Shown here: piece by piece, positions 24,053-32,390 of the stretch
How positions within the stretch are numbered: position 1 is the first letter of the stretch
How the letters are laid out: each line of letters starts with the position of its first letter
Assembly: GCA_947581615.1 (NCBI GenBank)
Contig: CANPVD010000055.1
Span: 1 to 40,031 of the forward strand
DNA length: 40,031 nucleotides
Direction: 5' to 3'
DNA from: Candidatus Humimonas hydrogenitrophica
GTDB taxonomy: Bacteria; Gemmatimonadota; Gemmatimonadetes; Palauibacterales; Palauibacteraceae
The notes under the pieces: generated by a model
Database searches by the model: none
The model's input: only the letters and a program-made list of their open reading frames with translations
What the model was told of the DNA's origin: nothing
Translations under genes and position numbers: made by a program

Positions 24053-26028
24053 CACGCGATGCCGTAGTCCTCGCCGTAGTCGCTGGCCGCGCCCCAGAAA
24101 GTGCCGTGCTCCCAGTCGACGAAGATGGCGGTGATGGGGCCGGAGGTGCGGTCCCGGAAGTCCTCGGTATAGCCCATCTGCCGGAGCTTCCCGCGCACCC
24201 ACGGGGGCGTGTCCGCGTTGAGCGTGATGTGGCCGGGCCTGGAGCCGTGGTCGCCGAACGAGCTCCGCATCTGGTAGCTGGTGAAGTTGGGCGCCTCGGC
24301 GGCCTGCTGGACGTTGAACCCGAAGTCGACCACGTCCAGGAAGAACTGCAGGAGGTTCTGGTCCTGCGTGTCGCCTCCCTGCACGGCCATGGCCAGGTAG
24401 GGCTTCCCGTCCCTGAGCGCGAGGGTGGGGGTGAGGGTGGCGCGCGGCCGCTGGCCGGGCTGAACCACGTTGTACGGGTCCTGGGCCGAGTCCAGCACGA
24501 AGCTCTGCATGCGCTCGCTCAGGCCCACGCCGGTGTGGCCGGCGACCACGGCGGGGATCCACCCGCCGCTGGGCGTCACCGAGATGACCCAGCCGTGCGG
24601 CCCCGCGGCCTCGATGGAGGTCGTCCCGCGGGTGAAGGACTCCAGGAAAGCGCTGTCCACGGGCGCCCGGTCGGCCATCGCGAGTCGCGCCGATTCCGAC
24701 GGTCTCGCCGAGCTCTGGCCGGCCGGCGCCGGACCGGTGGTGTGCCAGCGAGCCAGGTAATTCGGGAACGGGTTCGTCCCCGGCTGATAGTCGTACGGGT
24801 TCCCGGGCTTCACATCGGGATCGTTGTGGTCGGGATCGATGAGCTTCGCCCGGGCCGCCGCGTAGTCCTTCGAGAGGAGACCCTGGATCGGCTCGGCGGG
24901 CGGCACGTACGGGTCCCCGTAGTAGAAGTCCCGGTCCGCGTACGCCAGGTTCATGGCCTGGTAGATCGTGTGGATGTAGCGCGCGCTGTTCAGCCCCATG
25001 GCCTCGAGGTCGAAGTGGTCCAGGAGGTTCAGCACCTGCAGCATCACCGGGCCCTGCACCCAGCTGGTCAGCTTGTAGACCTCGATGCCCTTGTAGCTGG
25101 TGTGGACGGGCTCTTCGATGTGGACCTTCCAGTTCGCGAGGTCCTTCATCGTGATCAGCCCGCCCTGCTCCTGGACGGAGCGCGTCAGCTCCTTCGCGAT
25201 GTCACCCTTGTAGAAGCGGTCGTACGCCGCGTAGATGGCCTGCTTGCGGCTCTTCCCCTGTTTCAGGGCCTGCTGCTCCGAGTCGACCAGCTCGTGGAGC
25301 GTCCTCGCCAGGTCGGGCTGCCTGAACACCTCGCCCGCGTGGGGCGCCTCGCGCGCCTCGCCCGGGTGGGTGAGGAAGAGCGCCCGCGAGTACTTCCACT
25401 TCTCGATCATGTCCTTGTAGTGCTCGATGGAGTTGGCCGTCTGGGCCTCCATCGCGTACCCGTTCTCGGCCATCTCGATGGCCGGGGCGAGGACCTGCTT
25501 CAGGCTCATGGTGCCATACTCGGCCAGCATGGTCATGAGCCCGCCGGGGGTGCCGGGCGTCACGGCGGCCAGCGGTCCATACGCGGGCGGGTACTTCAGC
25601 CCCTTCTTCTCGAAGAACTCGGCCGTCGCGCCGGTCGGCGCCACGCCGAGCGCGTTGATCCCGATCACCTTCTTCGTGTTCGGGTCGTAGATGAGGGCCT
25701 GCGTCTCCCCGCCCCACGAGAGGACATCCCACATCGTCGCTCCGGCCGCCAGCATGGCGCACGCCGCGTCCACCGCGTTCCCGCCCTCCTGGAAGATCTG
25801 CGCGCCCGCCTCGGCCGACAGCGGCTTCCCGGTGATCGCCACCCAGTGCTTGCCGTGCAGCACGGGCTTGTGGGTCACCTGCGCCGCCGCGGGCCGCGCC
25901 GATGTCGCCAGCAGCCCGGCGAGGAGGACGAGGCAGGCGGCCCGAACCCGCCGCCCGCGCGCGCTCCCGCCGGGGGCCTCGACGGCTGCGGCCCGGTCCG
26001 TGTGCGGCTCTACGTCGTGTCTCGCCAT
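24049..26028 (-). CDS. Gamma-glutamyltransferase family protein, secreted
   Basis: This 659-residue Ntn-hydrolase has a signal peptide (ACLVLLAGLLATSARPAAAQ, residues 31-50). GGNAVDAACAMLA and the VTPGTPGGLMTML stretch match the large subunit of gamma-glutamyltranspeptidases. The self-cleavage site is probably before T469 in FTRGTTSIEAAG, with GPHGWVISVTPSGG beginning the small subunit. The family pattern there is DTTHFS; here it is GTTSIE, so the second half of the motif differs and glutathione may not be the substrate. VQGGDTQDQNLLQFFLD and GSRPGHITL are further family features. ATG 26028 has GAGGAGACG upstream and lies 27 bases after the cupredoxin gene. It would act in the periplasm or outside, on gamma-glutamyl or acyl-amide compounds. 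Confidence 0.9.
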   Translation of the reverse strand: MARHDVEPHTDRAAAVEAPGGSARGRRVRAACLVLLAGLLATSARPAAAQVTHKPVLHGKHWVAITGKPLSAEAGAQIFQEGGNAVDAACAMLAAGATMWDVLSWGGETQALIYDPNTKKVIGINALGVAPTGATAEFFEKKGLKYPPAYGPLAAVTPGTPGGLMTMLAEYGTMSLKQVLAPAIEMAENGYAMEAQTANSIEHYKDMIEKWKYSRALFLTHPGEAREAPHAGEVFRQPDLARTLHELVDSEQQALKQGKSRKQAIYAAYDRFYKGDIAKELTRSVQEQGGLITMKDLANWKVHIEEPVHTSYKGIEVYKLTSWVQGPVMLQVLNLLDHFDLEAMGLNSARYIHTIYQAMNLAYADRDFYYGDPYVPPAEPIQGLLSKDYAAARAKLIDPDHNDPDVKPGNPYDYQPGTNPFPNYLARWHTTGPAPAGQSSARPSESARLAMADRAPVDSAFLESFTRGTTSIEAAGPHGWVISVTPSGGWIPAVVAGHTGVGLSERMQSFVLDSAQDPYNVVQPGQRPRATLTPTLALRDGKPYLAMAVQGGDTQDQNLLQFFLDVVDFGFNVQQAAEAPNFTSYQMRSSFGDHGSRPGHITLNADTPPWVRGKLRQMGYTEDFRDRTSGPITAIFVDWEHGTFWGAASDYGEDYGIAW

Positions 26029-26055
26029 CGTCTCCTCGCTTGCTGTGGCTGCGCG

Positions 26056-26601
26056 TCAGTCGCCGCCCGCCGGGGGATCCCAGCGGCCGGCGTCGTCGCC
26101 GGAGGGGGCGTCCCGGGGCGGCAGCACGACCAGCTGGCCGTACATGAATGGAGAGTGCGCCGGAATGTCGCACACGAACCTGAACAGTCCCACCCGTGAC
26201 GCCACTACCGTGTCGACCACGGTGGACTGGCCGGGAAGATCGAGGGCGGCGTGCCCGTCCAGGGCGAACGTGTGGAGGTCGTCCTCGGGGTTCACCAACT
26301 CCAGCCGGAGCGTGTCACCTCGGTACGCCACCAGGACCGACGGCTGGAAGGCGTAGACTTCCTTTCCCGCCAGGACCCCGCCCTCACCGAAGTCCTCCTT
26401 AAGGAACGGATACAGGTCCTGCTGTTCCTTGATGAGCACCGGTACCGCGGTCACGGTGAAGGTCCGCAGGCGCGCGCGATAGGTCGTCCGTCCCGCGCCC
26501 CGGCCGCAGGCCGCCGCGCCCAGGAGGACGAGCGCGCCCGCGATGAGGTGGAGACCGGGGCGTCCGCGGCGTGATCCCGCGTGCCTTCGCTCGATCTCCA
26601 T
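26056..26601 (-). CDS. Cupredoxin-domain lipoprotein
   Basis: This 181-residue protein has a basic N-terminus, a hydrophobic stretch and a lipobox LLGAAAC with Cys32, so it should be a lipoprotein. The C-terminal half is a cupredoxin: the likely type 1 copper ligands are His110 (DDLHTFAL), Cys144 (FRFVCDIPAH), His149 and Met153 (SPFMYGQLVVL). It could pass electrons or handle copper in the periplasm. The region before it (TVTAVPVLIKEQQDLYPFLK) is not part of the standard fold. ATG 26601 has GGGAGGGAGGAC upstream; the open frame to 26730 lacks protein features. It is the first gene of the operon with a gamma-glutamyltransferase, HAF protein, DUF2339 protein and amidohydrolase. Divergent from a secreted gene at 26751. 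Confidence 0.85.
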   Translation of the reverse strand: MEIERRHAGSRRGRPGLHLIAGALVLLGAAACGRGAGRTTYRARLRTFTVTAVPVLIKEQQDLYPFLKEDFGEGGVLAGKEVYAFQPSVLVAYRGDTLRLELVNPEDDLHTFALDGHAALDLPGQSTVVDTVVASRVGLFRFVCDIPAHSPFMYGQLVVLPPRDAPSGDDAGRWDPPAGGD

Positions 26602-26750
26602 GCGTCCTCCCTCCCGTGGTGAACCGCCCGCCGTCGACGACGCCCGGCATGCCCAGCCTAGAGGACGCCGCCGGGCCGGGCAACGGCACGCCCCCTGCTG
26701 GTAGAGCCACGCGAGTCCCGCGGCCCTCACATCGCGCAGGGAGGAGAGAG

Positions 26751-27614
26751 ATGCTCCGACACGTCATCCTGGCTTCCACGTTGCTGGCCCTGCCGGCGGC
26801 GCTCTCGGGGCAGCAGGCCGGTGACGGGGCAGCGCGGCGTGCCTCCGCGATGCCGGAGGTGGCCACCCGTGTCGTGGTCCACGTCATCGCCCACGACGCC
26901 AAGGTGATCGGGTCCCACGTCGGCGGAGTGCGGGTCTCCATCCTGGACGCCACCTCCGGCGACACGCTGGCGGCGGGTCTCCAGTCCGGCGGGACCGGCG
27001 ACACGAAGCTGATCATGCGGGACCCACGGGTGCGGGGCCGGGCCCTGTTCGACACGCCGGGGACGGCCTCCTACTCGGCGTCGCTCGACCTGTCCGGACC
27101 CACCCGCGTCCGCATCGTGGCCGAGGGTCCCCTCGGGATCCCCGACGCCATGCAGCGCGCCTCGACCACCCTGGTCCTGTTCCCGGGGGAGAATCTCACG
27201 GGAGATGGCGTCGTGCTGGAGCTGTACGGTCTGGCCGTGACGCCGGAGCTGCCCGGGGGCGGCGGCGGGGCGGCGCCCAGCGGTGATGCGAGCGGCCCTG
27301 CCACGGCCGACCGCGTCGTGACCGTGTCCGGGCGCACGATCGCCGTCCGGGCCACCGTCACCATGCTGTGCGGCTGCCCGATCACGCCGGGCGGGCTGTG
27401 GGACGCGCGCGGCGTGCGCGTGCGCGCGCGATTGCTGCGGGGCGACCGGGTGGTGGCCGAGACCCCGCTGGCCTACGCCGGGCGGGCCAGCACCTTCGAA
27501 GGAAGCGTCAGCGCGCCCGCGCCCGGCGACTACCGGCTCGTGGTCCTCGCCTCGGAGTCGGCGCGCTCCAACTTCGGCCGGGCCGAGCGCTCGATCCGGG
27601 TGAGCGGCGACTGA
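26751..27614 (+). CDS. Secreted protein of unknown function with a CGC motif
   Basis: This 287-residue protein has a signal peptide (MLRHVILASTLLALPAALSG). Two beta-rich halves are visible. The first (VATRVVVHVIAHDAKVIGSH to VVLELYGLAVTP) contains MRDPRVRGRALFDTPGT; the second, after a Gly/Ser linker near residue 175, begins DRVVTVSGRTIAVRATVTML and contains the Cys pair in MLCGCPITPGG before a C-terminal strand-rich stretch. I recognise no family. ATG 26751 has GGGAGGAGAGAG upstream; an open frame to 26571 upstream is rejected. It is divergent from a cupredoxin gene and ends 3 bases before the convergent aldo/keto reductase gene. The CGC motif and the copper-protein neighbour invite a metal-binding guess, which is not proven. 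Confidence 0.7.
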   Translation: MLRHVILASTLLALPAALSGQQAGDGAARRASAMPEVATRVVVHVIAHDAKVIGSHVGGVRVSILDATSGDTLAAGLQSGGTGDTKLIMRDPRVRGRALFDTPGTASYSASLDLSGPTRVRIVAEGPLGIPDAMQRASTTLVLFPGENLTGDGVVLELYGLAVTPELPGGGGGAAPSGDASGPATADRVVTVSGRTIAVRATVTMLCGCPITPGGLWDARGVRVRARLLRGDRVVAETPLAYAGRASTFEGSVSAPAPGDYRLVVLASESARSNFGRAERSIRVSGD

Positions 27615-27617
27615 CGC

Positions 27618-28505
27618 TCAGCCGTTCACGCCCCCCGCCGGCGCCAGGGCGTCCAGCGCGCGGAACGCCCGGTCGTCGAGCTCCAGATCGGCCGCCGCCA
27701 GGTCGTCCTCCAGGTGCTCGACGCTCGAGGTGCCGGGGATCGGAAGCAGGATCGGAGACCTGCACAGGAGCCATGCGAGCGCGACCCGGGCCGTGCTCAC
27801 CCCGTGCTCGTGGGCGATTCGCGCCAGCGAGCCGTCTCCCCGTGCCAGGGGCCCCGCGGCCAGCGGGAACCAGGGAAGGAACGCAAGGCCGTCCCGCTCG
27901 CAGGCTTCGAGCACGGGTTCCGAGTCGCGGTCCTGCAGGTTGTATCGGTTCTGGACCGAGACCACGTCGGCCACCCGCCGGGCCACGACGAGTTGCTCCA
28001 CGCTCACGTTCGACACGCCGATGTGGCGGATCTTCCCGGCGTCACGCAGCTCGACCAGCGCTCCCAGAGAGTCCTCGAGGGGAACGTCGGGGTCCGGCCG
28101 GTGGAGCTGGTAGAGGTCGATCCGCTCCAGGCGGAGCCGCCGGAGGCTTCCCTCCAGCGCCGATCGCAGGTGCTCGGGTCGCCCGTCGGGATGCCATTCG
28201 CCCGGTCCGCTCCGGGTAAGCCCTCCCTTGGTCGCGATGACGAGGTCGTCGGGATAGGGATGGAGCACGTCGGCGATGAGCCGCTCGGAGACCTCCGGCC
28301 CGTACGCGTCGGCGGTGTCGATGAAGTCGACGCCCAGCTCGACGGCCCGCTGCAGGACGCGCCGGGCTTCGTCGAGGTCCTCCGGAGGGCCCCACACCCC
28401 CTCTCCGGTGATCCGCATGGCGCCGAAGCCCATGCGCTGGACGGTGAGGTCACCGCCCAGCGTCAGGGATTCGGCCGTCTCCCGGGTGTGTGGCTCGGTC
28501 CGCAT
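27618..28505 (-). CDS. Aldo/keto reductase
   Basis: This 295-residue NADPH-dependent oxidoreductase reduces aldehydes or ketones. The catalytic tetrad is visible: Asp and Tyr in DTADAYGPEVSE, Lys in VIATKGG, and His in LYQLHRPDPDVP. RHIGVSNVSVEQL and LLPIPGTSSVEHLEDDL, which includes the NADPH-binding stretch, are standard family segments. The length is typical of AKR families with a short C-terminus. ATG 28505 has GAGGAC six bases upstream; the frame stays open to 29225, but that region is antisense-like to the DUF411 gene. It lies 76 bases downstream of the DUF411 gene and converges on a plus-strand gene with only 3 bases between stops. Confidence 0.9.
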   Translation of the reverse strand: MRTEPHTRETAESLTLGGDLTVQRMGFGAMRITGEGVWGPPEDLDEARRVLQRAVELGVDFIDTADAYGPEVSERLIADVLHPYPDDLVIATKGGLTRSGPGEWHPDGRPEHLRSALEGSLRRLRLERIDLYQLHRPDPDVPLEDSLGALVELRDAGKIRHIGVSNVSVEQLVVARRVADVVSVQNRYNLQDRDSEPVLEACERDGLAFLPWFPLAAGPLARGDGSLARIAHEHGVSTARVALAWLLCRSPILLPIPGTSSVEHLEDDLAAADLELDDRAFRALDALAPAGGVNG

Positions 28506-28581
28506 GGTGTCCTCGCTCGGAGCGCGTGATGGAGTCCGCTCTGGACCCTCAATCCGAGCATGGCCCATGCCGGGGATGCGC

Positions 28582-29055
28582 CTACGGGCCGTGGACCGCC
28601 CACACGCTGGTGCCGCCCGCCGAGTCGAAGGCGATGACCTGGTAGCGCTCTGGCGGAGCGCTCTCCATGCCCGGGGACCCGCCCGGCATCCCGGGAACCG
28701 CGAGCCCCCGGATGGCGGGCCGCTCGGCCAGGAGCCGCTCGATGTCAGCGGCGGGCACGTGCCCCTCGATCGTATAGCCCGCCACCGTAGCCGTGTGGCA
28801 CGCGGCCAGCTGTTCGGGCACGCCTCCCGTCCGCATGGCGGCGTCGAGCGTCGCGTCGTCCACGTCGCGCGCCTCCACGCGGAAGCCGGCGTGCTCCAGG
28901 TGGGCGATCCAGGCGCTGCAGCAGCCGCAGGTCGAGCTCTTGACCACGTGCACGACCGGACCCTGGGCCCGGGCGGAGGGGCGGAGGAACAGCAAGCCGG
29001 CGCCGGCCAGCACGAGCGCGGCACCGAGGATCCAGGGAGTTCGGGAAGAACGCAT
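28582..29055 (-). CDS. DUF411 metal-binding protein (CopM-like)
   Basis: This 157-residue protein has an N-terminal hydrophobic anchor or signal (ILGAALVLAGAGLLFL) and a small domain starting PVVHVVKSSTCGCCSAW. The CGCC motif (Cys43, Cys45, Cys46), the CHTATVAGYTIEGHVP segment (Cys86, His87, His100) and the Met-rich PGMPGGSPGME stretch are those of DUF411 proteins, several of which bind copper in metal-resistance operons. The likely role is periplasmic copper or silver binding. ATG 29055 has GAGGAGCC upstream. There is a 204-base gap to the porin gene upstream. A cupredoxin gene and a CGC-motif protein gene occur within 3 kb. Confidence 0.85.
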   Translation of the reverse strand: MRSSRTPWILGAALVLAGAGLLFLRPSARAQGPVVHVVKSSTCGCCSAWIAHLEHAGFRVEARDVDDATLDAAMRTGGVPEQLAACHTATVAGYTIEGHVPAADIERLLAERPAIRGLAVPGMPGGSPGMESAPPERYQVIAFDSAGGTSVWAVHGP

Positions 29056-29161
29056 GGGTGAGGCTCCTCGCTGGCCCCGCTCGACAGGGCCCGGGTGGGA
29101 TCGCTCCCGGAACGGCGGCCGGCGGGGCCGGCGTCCGTCCCGGGTCGAACGTCCTCAAGGT

Positions 29162-29181
29162 CGCGCCGCGCGGGCGGCGCG
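29162..29181. repeat. GC-rich hairpin in the gap before the DUF411 gene
   Basis: CGCGCCG (29162-29168) and CGGCGCG (29175-29181) form a 7-bp perfect stem. It lies between the porin stop and the DUF411 start and could end the porin transcript or form part of the DUF411 leader; no T run follows. Confidence 0.3.
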
Positions 29182-29259
29182 TCTGTAAGGAGGAGTCCGG
29201 GGTTCGCCGTGCAGAAATTCCCCACACCCCCGACCCCCGGCCACGCGAGCGTGCCCGTC

Positions 29260-30507
29260 TCAGAGGTCCGCTTCGAATCTCATCCCGAGGACGAAGGCGT
29301 CCGGGACCGAGGAGGGGGCGGCCGCGGGGTGGTGGATGACCTGCAGGTCGGGCTGGACGGCGATCGCATCGGTGACCCGGAACCGATACGAGGCCTCGCC
29401 GGTCAGCTCCCAGGACGGGAGCCCGGGGGCCGCGCCCGTGAGGCGCCGGCTCCGGCGGGCCGCCGCGAGTCCGAGGCCGAAGCGGTCCGTGGGGCGGCCC
29501 GGCACGATGCCGGTCCCGCTCACCCCCAGCACCACGGAGGAGGAGGCCAGGCTCGCGCGCTCCTGGGCGACGCCCAGCATGCCGAACGCCCACAGCTCGC
29601 CGGCGCCGGCCGGATCCGGTGAACGCAGCCGGGCCTCGCCGATGACGTAGGCGCCGTTGCCCCCCGAGGGCGCGGCGGAGCCCGGCGGTGCGTCCGCCGG
29701 CTCGGGGACGTGGCCCGTGTATCGCCACACGCCCACCGCCACCTCGAGGTCGTGCGGGGCCTCCTCCGCTGTGCGCCCGGCCCGGCGTCGTCGGACCGTG
29801 CTCGGCCCCGAACCGGGACCCACGTCGCGGGCGGACGGACGCAGGTAGCCCACCTCGGCCACGACCAGGGCCCCGTCCCCCCCTCCCAGGTGGACCTTCG
29901 TGCCCCCCGGATCGGCCGGGTCCCCCGGCACGCCATCCGCCACGACCGCCTGGACGCGCCACCCCACCCCCAGCAGCGCCCGGGCCCGCACGGCCAGCGA
30001 CGTGACCGGGAAGATGGACGGCCCGTTCACGCCACTCTGACCGAAGGCCGGCTCGATCCCGAACGAGCTGTTGAGGAACAGGTCCGCCGAGCCGATGGCG
30101 TCGAACTCGGCGTTCACGTCATACAGACCCGCCAGGATCGACAGGCGGTCCCCGGCGAGGAACTGCTGCACCCAGGCCTCGTAGATGCGCCACGAGGTGG
30201 GCGCGTCGATGTTGTCGAGGACCTGGAGGTCGCCGGCGTGCGCCGACGGGCTCCCTCCCTGGTTGGCCAGGCCGTACACGAACGCGGACAGGCCCGGCAG
30301 TCCGAGAAGGGAAGCCCCGTCCAGACGGAGCTGGACGTCCAGGTTGTCCAGGGCCACCAGGCCCGGGTCGACGCCTCCGGCCGCCACTCCCACCAGGTCG
30401 GCCGTATACGCTGCGGCCGCCTCCACGCCGCCCGTGTCGACGGGCGCGGCGGGCGCCGGAGCCGCCAGGCCGAGCGCCAGCCCCAGGGCCGGGAGCCACC
30501 CCGTCAG
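29260..30507 (-). CDS. OprB-like outer-membrane porin, possible CTG start
   Basis: About 415 residues. After a hydrophobic signal-like stretch (LPALGLALGLAAPAPAAPV) the mature part starts with EAAAAYTADLVGVAAGGVDPG and DNLDVQLRLDGASLLGLPG, the N-terminal strands of carbohydrate porins of the OprB type. The C-terminus (QPDLQVIHHPAA to DAFVLGMRFEADL) is the usual final strand pattern. It should be a beta-barrel in the outer membrane. No ATG, GTG or TTG is in frame between GTG 30426, which lies after the signal stretch, and at least base 30680, well inside prfC. The CTG at 30507 gives a 4-base CTGA overlap with the prfC stop and keeps the signal, so I propose it as the start. If the GTG at 30426 were used the signal would be lost. 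A sequencing error is a third option. Confidence 0.75.
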   Translation of the reverse strand: MTGWLPALGLALGLAAPAPAAPVDTGGVEAAAAYTADLVGVAAGGVDPGLVALDNLDVQLRLDGASLLGLPGLSAFVYGLANQGGSPSAHAGDLQVLDNIDAPTSWRIYEAWVQQFLAGDRLSILAGLYDVNAEFDAIGSADLFLNSSFGIEPAFGQSGVNGPSIFPVTSLAVRARALLGVGWRVQAVVADGVPGDPADPGGTKVHLGGGDGALVVAEVGYLRPSARDVGPGSGPSTVRRRRAGRTAEEAPHDLEVAVGVWRYTGHVPEPADAPPGSAAPSGGNGAYVIGEARLRSPDPAGAGELWAFGMLGVAQERASLASSSVVLGVSGTGIVPGRPTDRFGLGLAAARRSRRLTGAAPGLPSWELTGEASYRFRVTDAIAVQPDLQVIHHPAAAPSSVPDAFVLGMRFEADL

Positions 30508-32135
30508 GGCGAGACCGCGTGCAGGGTGACCCCAGGAGCGTCCTCGGACGCCGTACGCAGCGAGAACGCGGTCTCGAACAGCACCATGGGTCGATCCCGG
30601 TGGTCCAGGGCCAGCGTGCGTCCGTAGCCGCCCGCCAGGCGGCGGATCTCGTCCTCGTCTCCCTCGGCCCAGCGGGCATGGTGATACGGCAGCGGCTGCA
30701 GCCTGGCCTCGACCCCGTACTCGTGCTCGAGACGGTGCAGGAGGATCTCGAACTGGAGGGCGCCCACCGCCGCCACCATCGGGGCCGGGTTCGGCCCCGA
30801 TTCGGAGAACAGGACCTGTACGGCGCCCTCCTCCGACAGCTCCCGGAGGCCCCGGTCCAGGTGCTTCCGGCGCAGGGGATCCTCGGTGCGGATGCGGGCG
30901 AAGTGCTCCGGAGAGAAGCGTGGAATGTCGTCGAAGGCGGGGCCTCCATCCCCCGAGAGCGTGTCCCCGATCCTGAGGCTCCCGCGATCGTGGATGCCGA
31001 CGACATCGCCGGCCACCGCCTCCTCCAGCATCTCCCGGTCCTGGGCCATGAAACGTCGCGCCGAGGCCAGGCGCACGGGGCTGTCCGTGCGCAGGTTGGT
31101 GACCGTCATTCCCGGTTCGAAGCTGCCCGAGACGATGCGAACGAAAGCGATCCTGTCCCGGTGCCGCGGGTCCATGTTCGCCTGGATCTTGAAGACGAAC
31201 CCGCGGAAGGTGGAGTCGTCCGGGCGGACCTCGCGGTCTCCCACTACCCGGGGTCCGGGCGCGGGCGCCTGCTCCAGGAAGTACTTCAGGAAGAGCTCGA
31301 CGCCGAAGTTGAGCAGGGCGCTCCCGAAGAAAGTCGGCGAGACGCGGCCGGCCAGCACGGCCTCCGGCGCCGCCTCCGAGCCGGCCGCGTCCAGGAGCTC
31401 GATCTCCTCGCGGAGCCGCTCCAGGGCCGCCGCCGGGAACCGCTCGTCCGCCCGCTCGTCCGCCAGGGCGACGGTCTCCTCCGCCGCCCGCGTGGCCCCG
31501 TGGTCCCCCGTGCGACGGAAGCGGTGGAGGAGCCCCGAGCGCCGATCGTACACCCCCAGGCACTCGAGCCCGTCCAGCAGCGGCCAGGTCACCGGGGCGC
31601 AGTGGATCCCGAGGTCGGCCTCCACGTCGTCCAGGAGCTGGAGGGGATCGACCCCGACCCGGTCGCACTTGTTCACGAAGGTGAAGATCGGGAGCCGGCG
31701 CATGCGGCACACGTCGAACAGCTTGCGGGTCTGCGTCTCGACGCCCTTCCGGTTGTCGAGCAGCATCACGGCGCTGTCGGCCGCCAGGAGGGTCCGGTAG
31801 GTGTCCTCGGAGAAGTCCTGGTGCCCGGGCGTGTCCAGGAGGTTCAGGTGCCGGCCCTCGTACTCGAACTGCAGGACGCTCGAGGTCACGGAGATGCCGC
31901 GCTCCTTCTCGACCTCCATCCAGTCGGAGGCGGCGTGGCGCTGCGCGCGCCGGGCCTTGACGGAGCCGGCCAGGTGGATGGCGCCGCCGTACAGGAGGAG
32001 CTTCTCGGTGAGGGTCGTCTTCCCGGCATCGGGATGGCTGATGATGGCGAAGGCCCGGCGCTTGCCGACCTCCTCCAGCACGCGGCCCGAGGCGGGCGCT
32101 GCCTCCTGCCCGGTGACGCCGCTCTCGCCGCTCAT
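30504..32135 (-). CDS. prfC: Peptide chain release factor 3
   Basis: This 543-residue GTPase recycles release factors 1 and 2 after termination. G1 is ISHPDAGKTTLTEK (about 32-45), the switch I region has ASDWMEVEKERGISVT, G3 is DTPGHQD and G4 NKCD. Domain 2 starts near FVFKIQANMDPRHRDR, and the C-terminal domain contains VGALQFEILLHRLEHEYG, both family hallmarks. ATG 32135 has GGGGAGAGG upstream. An open frame to 32240 is not conserved. Its stop codon overlaps the proposed start of the porin gene. No terminator is visible between the two, so the porin may be co-transcribed. Confidence 0.97.
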   Translation of the reverse strand: MSGESGVTGQEAAPASGRVLEEVGKRRAFAIISHPDAGKTTLTEKLLLYGGAIHLAGSVKARRAQRHAASDWMEVEKERGISVTSSVLQFEYEGRHLNLLDTPGHQDFSEDTYRTLLAADSAVMLLDNRKGVETQTRKLFDVCRMRRLPIFTFVNKCDRVGVDPLQLLDDVEADLGIHCAPVTWPLLDGLECLGVYDRRSGLLHRFRRTGDHGATRAAEETVALADERADERFPAAALERLREEIELLDAAGSEAAPEAVLAGRVSPTFFGSALLNFGVELFLKYFLEQAPAPGPRVVGDREVRPDDSTFRGFVFKIQANMDPRHRDRIAFVRIVSGSFEPGMTVTNLRTDSPVRLASARRFMAQDREMLEEAVAGDVVGIHDRGSLRIGDTLSGDGGPAFDDIPRFSPEHFARIRTEDPLRRKHLDRGLRELSEEGAVQVLFSESGPNPAPMVAAVGALQFEILLHRLEHEYGVEARLQPLPYHHARWAEGDEDEIRRLAGGYGRTLALDHRDRPMVLFETAFSLRTASEDAPGVTLHAVSP

Positions 32136-32250
32136 GCCTGCCTCTCCCCGGTTCGGATCCGACCCGCCTCGCCCCGCCCGTCGTCCGGCGCCGAACGGAT
32201 GTACGGACGGACTCGCCCGGAGTTCCTGCCCGGCTGGCACCTATGGAAAC

Positions 32251-32279
32251 GCCCTTCCAGGGTCGAACCCTGGAAGGGC
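32251..32279 (-). terminator. Hairpin terminator after the small secreted protein gene
   Basis: A perfect 13-bp inverted repeat (arms 32251-32263 and 32267-32279) with a three-base loop lies about 110 bases after the stop of the gene at 32391-32876. On the minus strand the second arm is followed by GTTTCC only, so the U tract is weak. It separates that gene from prfC. Confidence 0.6.
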
Positions 32280-32390
32280 GCCCGCCGGGCCGCCACCGGA
32301 CTCAGAGTCGCGGGACGACCGCGGCGACCGGACCGCTGGACATGCCCGCGCGCATGCCAGCGACCGGCTCCACGGTACTGGGTCGGTGGG

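Noticed and set aside
28745-29962. A 405-codon minus-strand frame across the porin and DUF411 genes.
   Set aside because: It is out of frame with both supported genes, Gly/Arg/Pro-rich and without motifs.
32251-32279. A sequence resembling a tRNA T-arm (GGGTTCGACCC on the minus strand).
   Set aside because: There is no acceptor stem, anticodon arm or D-arm at the right distance; it is a 13-bp hairpin.
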